DNA from: Caryophanales bacterium UBA3210
GTDB lineage: Bacteria > Bacillota_I > Bacilli_A > RFN20 > CAG-449
Assembly: GCA_002363635.1 (NCBI GenBank)
Contig: DEWM01000045.1
Coordinates: 1-17,704 of the forward strand
Direction of reading: 5' to 3'
Length of the DNA stretch: 17,704 nucleotides
Part shown: positions 1 to 6,582 of the stretch, in pieces
Position numbering within the stretch: the first letter of the stretch is position 1
Layout of the letters: each line of letters starts with the position of its first letter
Translations under genes and position numbers: made by a program
The notes under the pieces: generated by a model
The model's database searches: none
What the model was told of the DNA's origin: nothing
The model's input: only the letters and a program-made list of their open reading frames with translations

Positions 1-10
1 GGACTTTTTT

Positions 11-724
11 ATGATTTCAATAGCAATTGTAGATGATGAAAAGGAACAAATAGAATTTGCTCTTAAATGCTTAAATAGCATGGAAAACGAAGAATATAAA
101 TTCAGAATTGAAACATTTAGTAATCCAGTTGATTGTTTAAATACAATTAGAGTCAATGGATCTTTTGATGTATATTTACTTGATATTTATATGCCAGAAA
201 TGACCGGTGTAGATTTAGGAAATGAAATTAAAAAGATTTCTGAAAACGCAATTATTATTTTTACTACTACATCTAGATCACATGCAATTGAAGCATTTGA
301 ATTATCAGCATTATCATATTTAGTTAAACCTTTTACAAAAGATAAATTAGTTGCGGCAATTACTAAGGCTGTAAATGTTTATAATCAGAATAATTTAAAA
401 TCAATTGTCATTAAGACAACTGATGGTATGAAAAAAGTTGCGATTAAAGATATCATGTATGTTGAAGCAGATAAACATTATCAAATTTTCTATCTAACAG
501 AAGAAACTGTTATGGTACGTAGTACAATTTCTTCAGTATGGGATTCATTAAAGAATGATATGAGATTTATCCAACCTCACGCATCTTTTATTGTTAATAT
601 GGATTACATTTCTCGTTTAGATGGTGACGATATTGAACTTACAAATAAAGAAAGACTTCCAATTTCCAAGCAAATGAAGGGAAAGGTAAAACAAGCATAT
701 CTTGATTATATGTTTGTAAGATAG
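11..724 (+). CDS. LytTR-family response regulator (REC-LytTR)
   Basis: This is a DNA-binding response regulator of the AgrA/VirR/LytR type, 237 residues, the usual length. Residues 1-120 form a receiver domain with the acidic pair D8/D9, the likely phospho-acceptor D58 (in LLDIYMP), conserved T85/T86 and K106 in the VKPF motif. Residues about 130-237 form a LytTR domain (MYVEADKHYQIFY, then FIQPHASFIVNMDYI), which typically binds two short direct repeats spaced two helical turns apart. Only ten bases upstream are visible, so its own promoter and most of its ribosome-binding site lie outside the window. The sensor kinase follows after 4 nt, so the two are co-transcribed. The regulated genes cannot be read from the protein, but a matching repeat lies just beyond the kinase at 2321-2352. 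The family call is secure; the signal is unknown. Confidence 0.95.
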   Translation: MISIAIVDDEKEQIEFALKCLNSMENEEYKFRIETFSNPVDCLNTIRVNGSFDVYLLDIYMPEMTGVDLGNEIKKISENAIIIFTTTSRSHAIEAFELSALSYLVKPFTKDKLVAAITKAVNVYNQNNLKSIVIKTTDGMKKVAIKDIMYVEADKHYQIFYLTEETVMVRSTISSVWDSLKNDMRFIQPHASFIVNMDYISRLDGDDIELTNKERLPISKQMKGKVKQAYLDYMFVR

Positions 725-728
725 TTTT

Positions 729-2183
729 ATGTTTAGTCTTCTTGATACTATCTGTGTAGCACTTTCTGATGTTTTAACTGCTATACTTTATTCGAGTTTT
801 TTAGTCTACAAAAATAACGCAATTGGCAAGAGAAAAGATAAATTTATTTATTGGTTAGTTATGACTCTTGTCTTATCGCTTACTTTTAATGCGATTTCAT
901 TTGGAATATTCCATATTGCTATTAATGTATTAAAATGGGAAGATCCTTCAAATTATCTAATTGAACCTGATGTAAAAGTAATGAGAGGTTATGTTAGATT
1001 ATGTTGGTTCCTTGATTGCTATTCTTATATTTTTAAATTTGCAATTTCCAGTTTTTTAGTCATTATGTCAATTATGTTCTGTGGATTTAAAACTTATTGG
1101 AAAAATTTCTACATTTTTAGTAAAAAAATGTCATTGATATTAATTGCATATATTATTTTTACCGCCATAGATAATACGATTTCTAGCTATTTCCATTTTG
1201 AAACATGGTCATTTATGTGTTTAAGAATGGGATTAAGCATTATTAAATATTTTATTGTATTTAAAGTTTATAAAGATTTATTATACACAGAAGATAAATA
1301 TTATTCTTCTCAAACAGAGAAAGAAAGATTTGCTAACTCAATCGCTATTGCATGTTTAAATGCAAGTATCTATTTATCTTTAGTTTATGCTGATCATAGA
1401 TTATTGTTCCATGCAAGAAATTTTTTAAATATTTTTAGTAGAATTGGTACAATCGCTGTTTGTGTTACTGCAGAATTTTTATTTATTATAAGACATAGAA
1501 AATTATTAATAACTAACTATAATGATAAGAATTCTTTAAATAAATATAATTCTATCGATGAACAAGTTCAGTTCTTAAATGAACAGTTAAAACAAACTAA
1601 AGATGATATTGAATCAGTTAGAAGATATCGTCATGACCTACGCCACCATTTATTATTACTTGATGGACTTATGCAAAGAGGAGAATTTTCTGAAGCTAAG
1701 AAATATATTAAAGAATTATCTAATCAAACTGAAACATTACTTCCAACTCAATATTGTTCTAATGTTTATGTTAACTCAATTCTTTCTGCTTACGCTAAAA
1801 AGGCAAAAGACTTAAATATTGAATTATTAATTAAAACAGCTGTTCCAAGTAATATTAATTTTGATGATGTTGAACTATCTACTTTATTTGCAAACTTATT
1901 TGAAAACGCAATTGAAGCTTGTAAATACTTAACAGATAAACAAAAGAAATACATTATTATTAACTGTGAACATAAGAGAAGTAATTTAGTTATCTTAGTA
2001 GAAAATCCATGTCGAGATGATATCGTTTTTAAAGATGGATTACCTCAAACAAATAAAGAACATGGTGGTAGAGGTACATTAATTGTTAAGCAAATTGTTG
2101 AGAACCATCAAGGCTTAATCCAATACAATGCGAACAACAAAATCTTCAGTGTTAAGATTATTGTTTCTGCACCTCGTACTTAG
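729..2183 (+). CDS. GHKL sensor histidine kinase (AgrC/VirS-like)
   Basis: This is a membrane sensor kinase of the HPK10 (AgrC/ComD/VirS) type, 484 residues. The first ~260 residues hold six or seven hydrophobic segments (about 5-26, 39-65, 104-120, 135-155, 165-182, 202-222 and 236-256). A probable dimerisation helix follows (270-300), then the H box RHDLRHH with H302 as the likely phosphorylated histidine. The GHKL ATPase domain has an N box (FENAIEA, N393) and a glycine-rich G box (GGRGT, 446-450). It starts 4 nt after the regulator stop with no good Shine-Dalgarno, which suggests translational coupling. Such kinases usually sense peptides, but no AgrB-like peptidase or peptide precursor gene is visible here; one may lie upstream of the window. 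It is followed by a terminator at 2223-2260. Confidence 0.92.
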   Translation: MFSLLDTICVALSDVLTAILYSSFLVYKNNAIGKRKDKFIYWLVMTLVLSLTFNAISFGIFHIAINVLKWEDPSNYLIEPDVKVMRGYVRLCWFLDCYSYIFKFAISSFLVIMSIMFCGFKTYWKNFYIFSKKMSLILIAYIIFTAIDNTISSYFHFETWSFMCLRMGLSIIKYFIVFKVYKDLLYTEDKYYSSQTEKERFANSIAIACLNASIYLSLVYADHRLLFHARNFLNIFSRIGTIAVCVTAEFLFIIRHRKLLITNYNDKNSLNKYNSIDEQVQFLNEQLKQTKDDIESVRRYRHDLRHHLLLLDGLMQRGEFSEAKKYIKELSNQTETLLPTQYCSNVYVNSILSAYAKKAKDLNIELLIKTAVPSNINFDDVELSTLFANLFENAIEACKYLTDKQKKYIIINCEHKRSNLVILVENPCRDDIVFKDGLPQTNKEHGGRGTLIVKQIVENHQGLIQYNANNKIFSVKIIVSAPRT

Positions 2184-2222
2184 CACGTTACATTTGTAAA
2201 CTTAAAAATTAAATTAGGTATG

Positions 2223-2260
2223 AAAATAGGTAAAAAAAGAATATTTTGCCTATTTTTATT
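2223..2260 (+). terminator. Rho-independent terminator of the two-component operon
   Basis: A 13-bp stem (AAAATAGGTAAAA at 2223-2235 with TTTTGCCTATTTT at 2244-2256, one G-T wobble) encloses an 8-nt loop and is followed by a short T-rich tail. It lies 40 nt after the kinase stop codon. It probably isolates the two-component operon from the promoter that follows. Confidence 0.7.
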
Positions 2261-2320
2261 TTGATAGATAATTTAGTAATTCTATCATAATCTTAAGGAA
2301 CATAATTCATTTAAAAGTAC

Positions 2321-2352
2321 TTCTATGCCAAGTACGGGACATTTCGTGCCAA
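2321..2352 (+). promoter_or_regulatory. candidate LytTR operator (two direct repeats, 21-bp period)
   Basis: Two direct repeats matching TTnnnTGCCAA occur at 2321-2331 and 2342-2352, exactly 21 bp apart, that is, two helical turns on the same face. This is the known architecture of LytTR-domain sites (two ~9-bp half-sites with ~12 bp between). The proximal copy ends 27 bp before a TATAAA box at 2380, so it would sit against a poor -35 region, as expected for an activated promoter. It lies 140 bp downstream of the LytTR regulator's operon. The sequence match is seen; the regulator assignment is inferred. Confidence 0.5.
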
Positions 2353-2379
2353 ATTATGTATTTTTATTTATAAATAAGG

Positions 2380-2385
2380 TATAAA
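2380..2385 (+). promoter_or_regulatory. -10 element of the putative structured RNA promoter
   Basis: TATAAA at 2380-2385 lies about 6 nt before the first nucleotide of a candidate RNA stem at 2391. There is no TTGACA-like -35 at the correct distance (about 2357-2362), which suggests dependence on an activator bound at the upstream direct repeats. Confidence 0.5.
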
Positions 2386-2390
2386 AATAT

Positions 2391-2647
2391 TGTCAGTTGT
2401 TTCCCATCAATTCGCAGAAGGACACTGGCAACGGGGATTAGAGGAGTCGGTTTGGGGAATCTTAGTTGCTTAATATAAGCTATCGTCTAAGGTTTATGTT
2501 AGGTTAAACTAAAAATCGTTTAAATGCTTTCAACTTTCAAAATTAAGATTTTCATAACAATGTAATTTAGTTTTCGTTTTTTTTCAATGGAAGTATTCGA
2601 TTGAAAAAATAATTTATATCATCCGTTCGGGTGATATTTTATTTTTT
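2391..2647 (+). ncRNA. putative structured non-coding RNA, class not recognised
   Basis: About 255 nt lie between a promoter-like box and a strong terminator with no plausible reading frame. Visible stems are: 2391-2397 with 2424-2430 (7 bp including a wobble); 2459-2465 with 2487-2493 enclosing a second stem 2468-2472/2476-2480; 2506-2513 with 2566-2573 (8 perfect bp); 2579-2588 with 2600-2609 (10 perfect bp); and the terminator. The loop run GTTTCCC (2399-2405) could pair with GGGGAAT (2454-2460), giving a pseudoknot. G-rich, locally higher-GC sequence at 2420-2460 stands out from the AT-rich surroundings. I see none of the hallmark sequences of RNase P RNA, tmRNA, SRP RNA or the common riboswitches. 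Its place beside a LytTR system suggests an RNAIII-like effector, by analogy only. It could instead be a cis-acting leader, although the terminator precedes the next gene. Confidence 0.55.
2616..2647 (+). terminator. Rho-independent terminator of the putative RNA
   Basis: ATATCATCC (2616-2624) pairs with GGGTGATAT (2629-2637) around a GTTC tetraloop, followed by a T-rich tail. It lies 27 nt before the next start codon and is the 3' boundary of the proposed RNA. Confidence 0.85.
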
Positions 2648-2673
2648 CTATATTTTAATATAACGGAGTTAAT

Positions 2674-3315
2674 ATGGCACAGAGTATATCTTTAGTAGAA
2701 AAAATTAAGACAGTTGACAATGGGGATGATTTTTATTTGAAACTTAAGGATTTTATGAATAAGTTTTCAAATACTGATAACTATCCTATTTTAAATGAGT
2801 CTGATGCAACGTCTACTTTTTATCGTCTAGATAAAGATGTACTTATTCGCTTAGATATTGTCGATTCTAAGTTCTATATCTTTGTTAAACACTTTGTTGC
2901 AAGTAATAAAGAATTAGAATTATTAAATATCCAGTTCTCAGGTAAATATTCTTCAACAACTCCATTTAGATTTGAAATTAATGAAAAGAATTATACTGTC
3001 GCGACTAAATATATAAAAAAATATATGGCAACATTTAATTGTTATGTTGGAGGGAAGAAATCATTCTTCCTTAACTTTAAAATTAAGAAGACCGTTAAAT
3101 TACCAGATTATGCTGCAGTATATATTGAAGGTAAATTATATGGCCATTTAGATAATTTAAAAATTATTACATTAAATGATAAATTTGCCGCTAGATGTAT
3201 AAGTGATGGAGAAAAATTTAATCTATTTGATAGAGATAAATATATTGGTTATATCGAAAATAAAAAGATTTACGATACAATGAATAGAGAAATTGGCCAA
3301 TTAAAGAAAAAATAA
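2674..3315 (+). CDS. hypothetical protein, 213 aa
   Basis: I do not recognise this protein. It has no signal peptide and no membrane segment, so it is probably cytoplasmic. Residues 1-30 look helical, residues 45-140 alternate like beta strands, and the C-terminal 70 residues contain short strand-turn units (IEGKLYGHLD, DRDKYIGYIENKKIYD, NREIGQL) resembling small beta-meander repeats with a G-x-hydrophobic pattern. The C-terminus is lysine-rich. The start is supported by GGAG at 2665-2668, 5 nt before the ATG. The gene stands alone between two terminators (2616-2647 and 3324-3354). It therefore depends either on read-through from the RNA upstream or on a weak promoter in the AT-rich 26 nt before it. 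That it is a real gene is well supported by length and ribosome-binding site; its function is unknown. Confidence 0.75.
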   Translation: MAQSISLVEKIKTVDNGDDFYLKLKDFMNKFSNTDNYPILNESDATSTFYRLDKDVLIRLDIVDSKFYIFVKHFVASNKELELLNIQFSGKYSSTTPFRFEINEKNYTVATKYIKKYMATFNCYVGGKKSFFLNFKIKKTVKLPDYAAVYIEGKLYGHLDNLKIITLNDKFAARCISDGEKFNLFDRDKYIGYIENKKIYDTMNREIGQLKKK

Positions 3316-3323
3316 ATATATTG

Positions 3324-3354
3324 AAAATCTAATCATCATGGTTAGATTTTTTTC
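3324..3354 (+). terminator. Rho-independent terminator
   Basis: AAAATCTAA (3324-3332) pairs with TTAGATTTT (3342-3350) around a 9-nt loop, followed by more T residues. It is placed 8 nt after the stop of the 213-residue hypothetical gene. Confidence 0.85.
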
Positions 3355-3375
3355 TTTAATTAATAAAATTAATTA

Positions 3376-3384
3376 TGGTATTAT
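3376..3384 (+). promoter_or_regulatory. probable extended -10 promoter for the HAD pair
   Basis: A TGG immediately before TATTAT (3379-3384) matches an extended -10 element. Transcription would start near 3391, just upstream of GGTGA and the start codon at 3401. No convincing -35 is seen. Confidence 0.45.
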
Positions 3385-3400
3385 GTTAACGGTGATTTAA

Positions 3401-4042
3401 ATGAAATATAAATATATCTTTTTTGATTTTAACGGAACAGTAATTGATGATTTAGATCTTTGCTTAGATTTATTGAATCAAATTTTAATTAAACAAAATA
3501 AACCAACAAAAACTGTAGAAGAATATAAAGAAATCTTTGGTTTTCCAATTATTGACTATTACAAAGCTGCAGGGGTAACTTTTGAAAAAGATTCTTTTGA
3601 AGATTTAAGTAATTGGTTTATTAAAATTTATCAACCTGAGTCATTTAAATGTTCTTTATTCCATCATTCTGTAGAGACATTTGATTTCTTAAGAAGTAAA
3701 GGCTATAAGGTAGTTTTATTATCAGCATCTCAAATTGATAATTTATTAGAACAATGTGAAGCATTTGGTATTACAAAATGCTTTGATGATATTTTAGGTA
3801 TTGAAGATGTTCGGGCTAGAAGTAAAGTTCATTTAGCAGAAGCATATTTTAAGAAACATAACATTGATCCTAAAGATGCTTTCTTTATTGGAGATACTCT
3901 TCATGATGCAGAAGTTGCAAAAACTGTAGGTGCTGACTTTGGTTTAGTAACTTTTGGCCAACAATCTACTAGAAGATTAAAACAAGTAACTGATTTATTA
4001 TTTGATTCATATGATGATATTAAGGAGTATCTAAATGATTAA
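3401..4042 (+). CDS. HAD-superfamily hydrolase (phosphoglycolate phosphatase-like)
   Basis: This is a cytoplasmic phosphatase-like protein of HAD subfamily IA, 213 residues. Motif I is DFNGT with nucleophile D9; the second position, normally the general acid/base Asp, is N11. Motif II has S108 in VVLLSAS, motif III K142, and motif IV is GDTLHD with D165 and D169. A helical cap lies between about residues 15 and 85. The D-x-N-G-T variant recurs in a subgroup of bacterial HAD proteins (DWNGTLLDD types), so it is not necessarily inactive. The substrate cannot be read from the sequence. The start is preceded by GGTGA at 3391-3395. The stop overlaps the start of the next HAD gene by 8 nt, so the two are translationally coupled. 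Confidence 0.88.
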   Translation: MKYKYIFFDFNGTVIDDLDLCLDLLNQILIKQNKPTKTVEEYKEIFGFPIIDYYKAAGVTFEKDSFEDLSNWFIKIYQPESFKCSLFHHSVETFDFLRSKGYKVVLLSASQIDNLLEQCEAFGITKCFDDILGIEDVRARSKVHLAEAYFKKHNIDPKDAFFIGDTLHDAEVAKTVGADFGLVTFGQQSTRRLKQVTDLLFDSYDDIKEYLND

Positions 4043-4694
4043 TGCAGTTATTTTTGATTTAGACGGAACTTTAATTGATACTGAAAGATTTACTTTAAAA
4101 AGTAAAATGGAAGCACCTAAAGATTTAGGCTATGAAGGATTAAGTTATGAAAATGCATTAAAAACTTTTGGTTTGTCAATTAAAGAATCTAATGAATTAC
4201 TTAGAGGTTTAATGGGAGAAGATTATCCTGTTGAATATATTCGTCAAAAAAGATTTGACTATGTCAAAGAAGAAGTAGAAAAAAATGGTCTTTGCTTAAA
4301 GAAAGGTGTTAATGAAATTATTAAGTTCTGTAAAGAGAACAACATTAAAATCTTTATTGCAACAGCTTCTAGTAATAAATATTTAGATTTATATCTAAAG
4401 AATGGTAATTTACTTCAACAATTTGATGATGTAATTACTGGTTCAATGGTAGAAAGAGGTAAACCTTTTCCTGATATTTTCTTAAAGGCAGTAGAAAATT
4501 ATAATTTCTTACCTTGTAACTGTATTGTTGTAGAAGACGCAAATAACGGGTTAAGAGGTGCTCTTGCGGGGAATTTTAAAGCGGTCTATATTAAAGATAT
4601 TTGTCCTCTAGATGAAGAATTAAGAAATTTTGTAACTGAACTAGATTCATTACTTGATTTACCTAATTACATTAAAAATGTAAACAAAGAATAA
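4035..4694 (+). CDS. HAD hydrolase, beta-phosphoglucomutase-like
   Basis: This is a second HAD subfamily IA enzyme, 219 residues, with intact motifs: DLDGT (nucleophile D8, acid/base D10), FIATASS (T110 or S112), GKPFPDIFL (K143) and VVEDANNG (E167/D168). The KPxPDIFL and EDxxNG signatures are typical of beta-phosphoglucomutase and related sugar-phosphate phosphatases; without the specific cap residues I cannot choose between mutase and phosphatase. AAGGAG at 4022-4027 lies 7 nt before the ATG, inside the end of the upstream HAD gene. Two adjacent HAD genes with overlapping ends suggest either a duplication or a shared damage-control or sugar-phosphate role, which is inference. The proteins differ enough in motif I that they are not recent copies. 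Confidence 0.88.
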   Translation: MINAVIFDLDGTLIDTERFTLKSKMEAPKDLGYEGLSYENALKTFGLSIKESNELLRGLMGEDYPVEYIRQKRFDYVKEEVEKNGLCLKKGVNEIIKFCKENNIKIFIATASSNKYLDLYLKNGNLLQQFDDVITGSMVERGKPFPDIFLKAVENYNFLPCNCIVVEDANNGLRGALAGNFKAVYIKDICPLDEELRNFVTELDSLLDLPNYIKNVNKE

Positions 4695-4703
4695 ATCTTT
4701 GTA

Positions 4704-4721
4704 TATAATAAAAATAAGGAG
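4704..4721 (+). promoter_or_regulatory. -10 box and ribosome-binding site before the cyclophilin gene
   Basis: TATAAT at 4704-4709 and AAGGAG at 4716-4721 precede the ATG at 4731. The start site would be about 4716, so a transcript from this box alone would have a very short leader that includes the Shine-Dalgarno. No clear -35 is seen; it may supplement read-through from the HAD genes. Confidence 0.4.
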
Positions 4722-4730
4722 AAAAAAATT

Positions 4731-5252
4731 ATGGTTATAATTCATGTAAAAGATTTTGGTGATATCAATATCACATTAGATAGAGCAAACGCTCCAGAAA
4801 CATGTGCAAACTTCGTTGAACTTGCTAAAAAAGGTTTCTACGATGGTCTTACATTTATGAGAGTTATCAAAGGCTTTATGATTCAAGGTGGTGACCCTAA
4901 AAATGATTGTACAGGTGGACCTGGATATTCAATTAAAGGTGAATTTAGAATTAATGGTGTAGATAATAAGTTATCTCATAAACCAGGCGTTATCTCTATG
5001 GCAAGAAGTGCTCATCCAGATTCAGCAGGTTCACAGTTCTTTATTTGTGATGGAGATTGCTCATTCTTAGATGGACAATACGCAGCTTTTGGTCAAACTG
5101 ATGAAGCAGGTTATGCCGTAGTTAGAAAGATTGCAAAAGTTAGAACTAATAAATCAGTTCATGACAAACCATACGATAACGTTGTCATTGAAAAAGTAAC
5201 TGTTGTTGATGAAGAAGACGCTCCTTTTAAGAAATTCTTAGAGAGGGAATAA
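4731..5252 (+). CDS. peptidyl-prolyl cis-trans isomerase, cyclophilin type
   Basis: This is a cytoplasmic cyclophilin of 173 residues that speeds isomerisation of Xaa-Pro bonds during folding. The core motifs are present: FMRVIKGFMIQGGDP with catalytic R44 and Q52, GVISMARS (about 86-93), SAGSQFFIC with Q102/F103, and FLDGQYAAFGQ. There is no signal peptide, so it is not the exported lipoprotein form. The length is that of a single-domain bacterial cyclophilin with a slightly longer acidic C-terminus. It starts 36 nt after the HAD gene behind a strong AAGGAG, and the next gene starts 2 nt after its stop, so it is co-transcribed with the membrane protein that follows. Confidence 0.95.
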   Translation: MVIIHVKDFGDINITLDRANAPETCANFVELAKKGFYDGLTFMRVIKGFMIQGGDPKNDCTGGPGYSIKGEFRINGVDNKLSHKPGVISMARSAHPDSAGSQFFICDGDCSFLDGQYAAFGQTDEAGYAVVRKIAKVRTNKSVHDKPYDNVVIEKVTVVDEEDAPFKKFLERE

Positions 5253-5254
5253 TT

Positions 5255-6352
5255 ATGAATTACAATCAAACAAAAGAGACTATAGGTAGCTTTGTTAATG
5301 ATGTAGAAGTTGCAAAGTCTTATCAGAATCGTAAAGATGTCATCAGTAAGATTGTTACATATATTAAGAATCAAGGCTTAGATGTCGATGATTCTTATAT
5401 CGAATTCATTAATAATTATCAGGTTGATCAAGTACCTGTAGAAGTAACTTATTTACCAATTTATTTTGTCACATCAATTGCGCGTCTTTATTGGAAAGAT
5501 AAAGATGAAGAAAAGACAGAACATCAAGAATTCATCAAATTCCAAACTGCTTTCTACGCTAATGATAAGAATGGTGGTAATAGATTAAATAATCTTGATG
5601 CAATGGGTATCATTGATAAAGATGTGATGAAACAAACTAAGAAGACTTCAGTTGTCGATAATATTAATACTTCATTAAAAGATGAAAATATTAAATTACT
5701 TGGTACTACTGAACATTATGAAGTCCAAGTTGTTTTAGATGCTCCTAAATTAAGTGATAATGATATGTATCCAATTGAATCTTCATATATCTTAAATGAA
5801 AGTGAAATTGATAAACATATTGAAAATGCTTTAAAAGAAACTAAATCTTACCAAAGACTCCAAAAGATGGATGAAAAGGTCAGTAAGATTGAACAAAAGA
5901 GTGTTGAAGTAGTATTAGTACCTATTGCTAAGATTGTTTTAGGCAAACATCATCAATATGTTAACTGCGCTAACGGAAAAATTGATGTTAAATACGAAAA
6001 GAGTAAACAGATTTCTAAGAATTTAAATTTTGCTAGAGCAATTGTTTATCCTTCAATCTTTTTATTCCTTGCTTCAGATGTTACTTCATTTATCTTTAAA
6101 TGGAATACACCGGTAACTATTGAAAAAGGTTTACCTCATTTATTTGGTAATATATTTGATATTTTATGGTTTGTTTTTACCTTTATTGGCGTAATTGTCA
6201 GTATCATTGCTATTCCAAAAAGAGAAAATATTGTAAAAAGAGCTAATGCAAATAAAGACCGATTAAAGATTAATAGAGAACTTGCTAAAATCCTTTTAGC
6301 GGATTCAGTAATCTTAGTTGTTATTCTTTTAATAGCAGTATTTGGAAATTAA
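5255..6352 (+). CDS. hypothetical membrane protein, 365 aa, three C-terminal TM segments
   Basis: I do not recognise a named family. The first ~255 residues are soluble and charged, with a possible coiled segment near 185-215. Hydrophobic segments at about 262-281, 298-320 and 343-363 anchor it in the membrane. The stretch VEVVLVPIAKIVLG with HHQYVNCANGKI just after it (about 217-242) recalls the 'PVW...y...vNGqTGk' pattern seen near the membrane region of zinc-ribbon-bearing bacterial membrane proteins, but no N-terminal zinc ribbon is present; this is a weak resemblance. The gene begins 2 nt after the cyclophilin stop, using GAGAGGGA (5241-5248) within that gene. A terminator follows at 6372. 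The function is unknown; the operon position might hint at envelope or protein-quality roles, which is speculation. Confidence 0.8.
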   Translation: MNYNQTKETIGSFVNDVEVAKSYQNRKDVISKIVTYIKNQGLDVDDSYIEFINNYQVDQVPVEVTYLPIYFVTSIARLYWKDKDEEKTEHQEFIKFQTAFYANDKNGGNRLNNLDAMGIIDKDVMKQTKKTSVVDNINTSLKDENIKLLGTTEHYEVQVVLDAPKLSDNDMYPIESSYILNESEIDKHIENALKETKSYQRLQKMDEKVSKIEQKSVEVVLVPIAKIVLGKHHQYVNCANGKIDVKYEKSKQISKNLNFARAIVYPSIFLFLASDVTSFIFKWNTPVTIEKGLPHLFGNIFDILWFVFTFIGVIVSIIAIPKRENIVKRANANKDRLKINRELAKILLADSVILVVILLIAVFGN

Positions 6353-6361
6353 TAATTATAT

Positions 6362-6412
6362 TTAAAAAAAGAACATTTGTTGATTTTAATGTCTACAAAT
6401 GTTTTTTTTAAT
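6362..6412 (+). terminator. Rho-independent terminator, possibly bidirectional
   Basis: AACATTTGT (6372-6380) pairs perfectly with ACAAATGTT (6395-6403) around a 14-nt loop. A-rich sequence before the stem and eight T residues after it extend the pairing. It closes the cyclophilin/membrane-protein unit. Confidence 0.85.
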
Positions 6413-6538
6413 TTTTAAATATATTGTTATGTCAATTGTTCATTTAAATTGTATAGTACAAATTAAATTAAGTTCATATAAATATCATCATAGAAAAGAT
6501 TAATTTCTAAATTTAATGTGTAATTTAAAAAAATAATT

Positions 6539-6564
6539 AGAGTTAGTTAATCTAACTCTTTTTC
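6539..6564 (+). terminator. perfect 8-bp hairpin with T tail just upstream of the helicase promoter
   Basis: AGAGTTAG (6539-6546) pairs with CTAACTCT (6552-6559) around a 5-nt loop, followed by TTTTT. It could be a second terminator insulating the next gene. It also overlaps the position where a -35 box would lie, so it might mark a protein-binding inverted repeat. The 130 bases before it (6413-6538) are AT-rich, and I see nothing definable in them. Confidence 0.5.
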
Positions 6565-6566
6565 TT

Positions 6567-6575
6567 TGCTATAAT
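6567..6575 (+). promoter_or_regulatory. extended -10 promoter of a leaderless transcript
   Basis: TGC followed by a perfect TATAAT (6570-6575) forms an extended -10 element. Initiation would fall at about 6582-6583, on or next to the ATG at 6583. No Shine-Dalgarno is present in the 20 bases before that ATG. Confidence 0.65.
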
Positions 6576-6582
6576 TGTTTTT

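Noticed and set aside
2220..2264. A 14-codon reading frame just after the kinase, as a possible signal-peptide gene
   Set aside because: It coincides with the terminator stem-loop, which explains its composition, and it has no ribosome-binding site.
2325..2384. A 19-codon ATG frame across the direct repeats
   Set aside because: It has no Shine-Dalgarno, it lies upstream of the predicted transcript start, and the repeats are better explained as an operator.
2391..2647. RNase P RNA, tmRNA, SRP RNA or 6S RNA
   Set aside because: None of their conserved signatures is present (GGAAAGTCC-type core, tag ORF with T-arm, GGAAGCAGC-type SRP loop), and the 5' and 3' ends do not pair as in 6S RNA.
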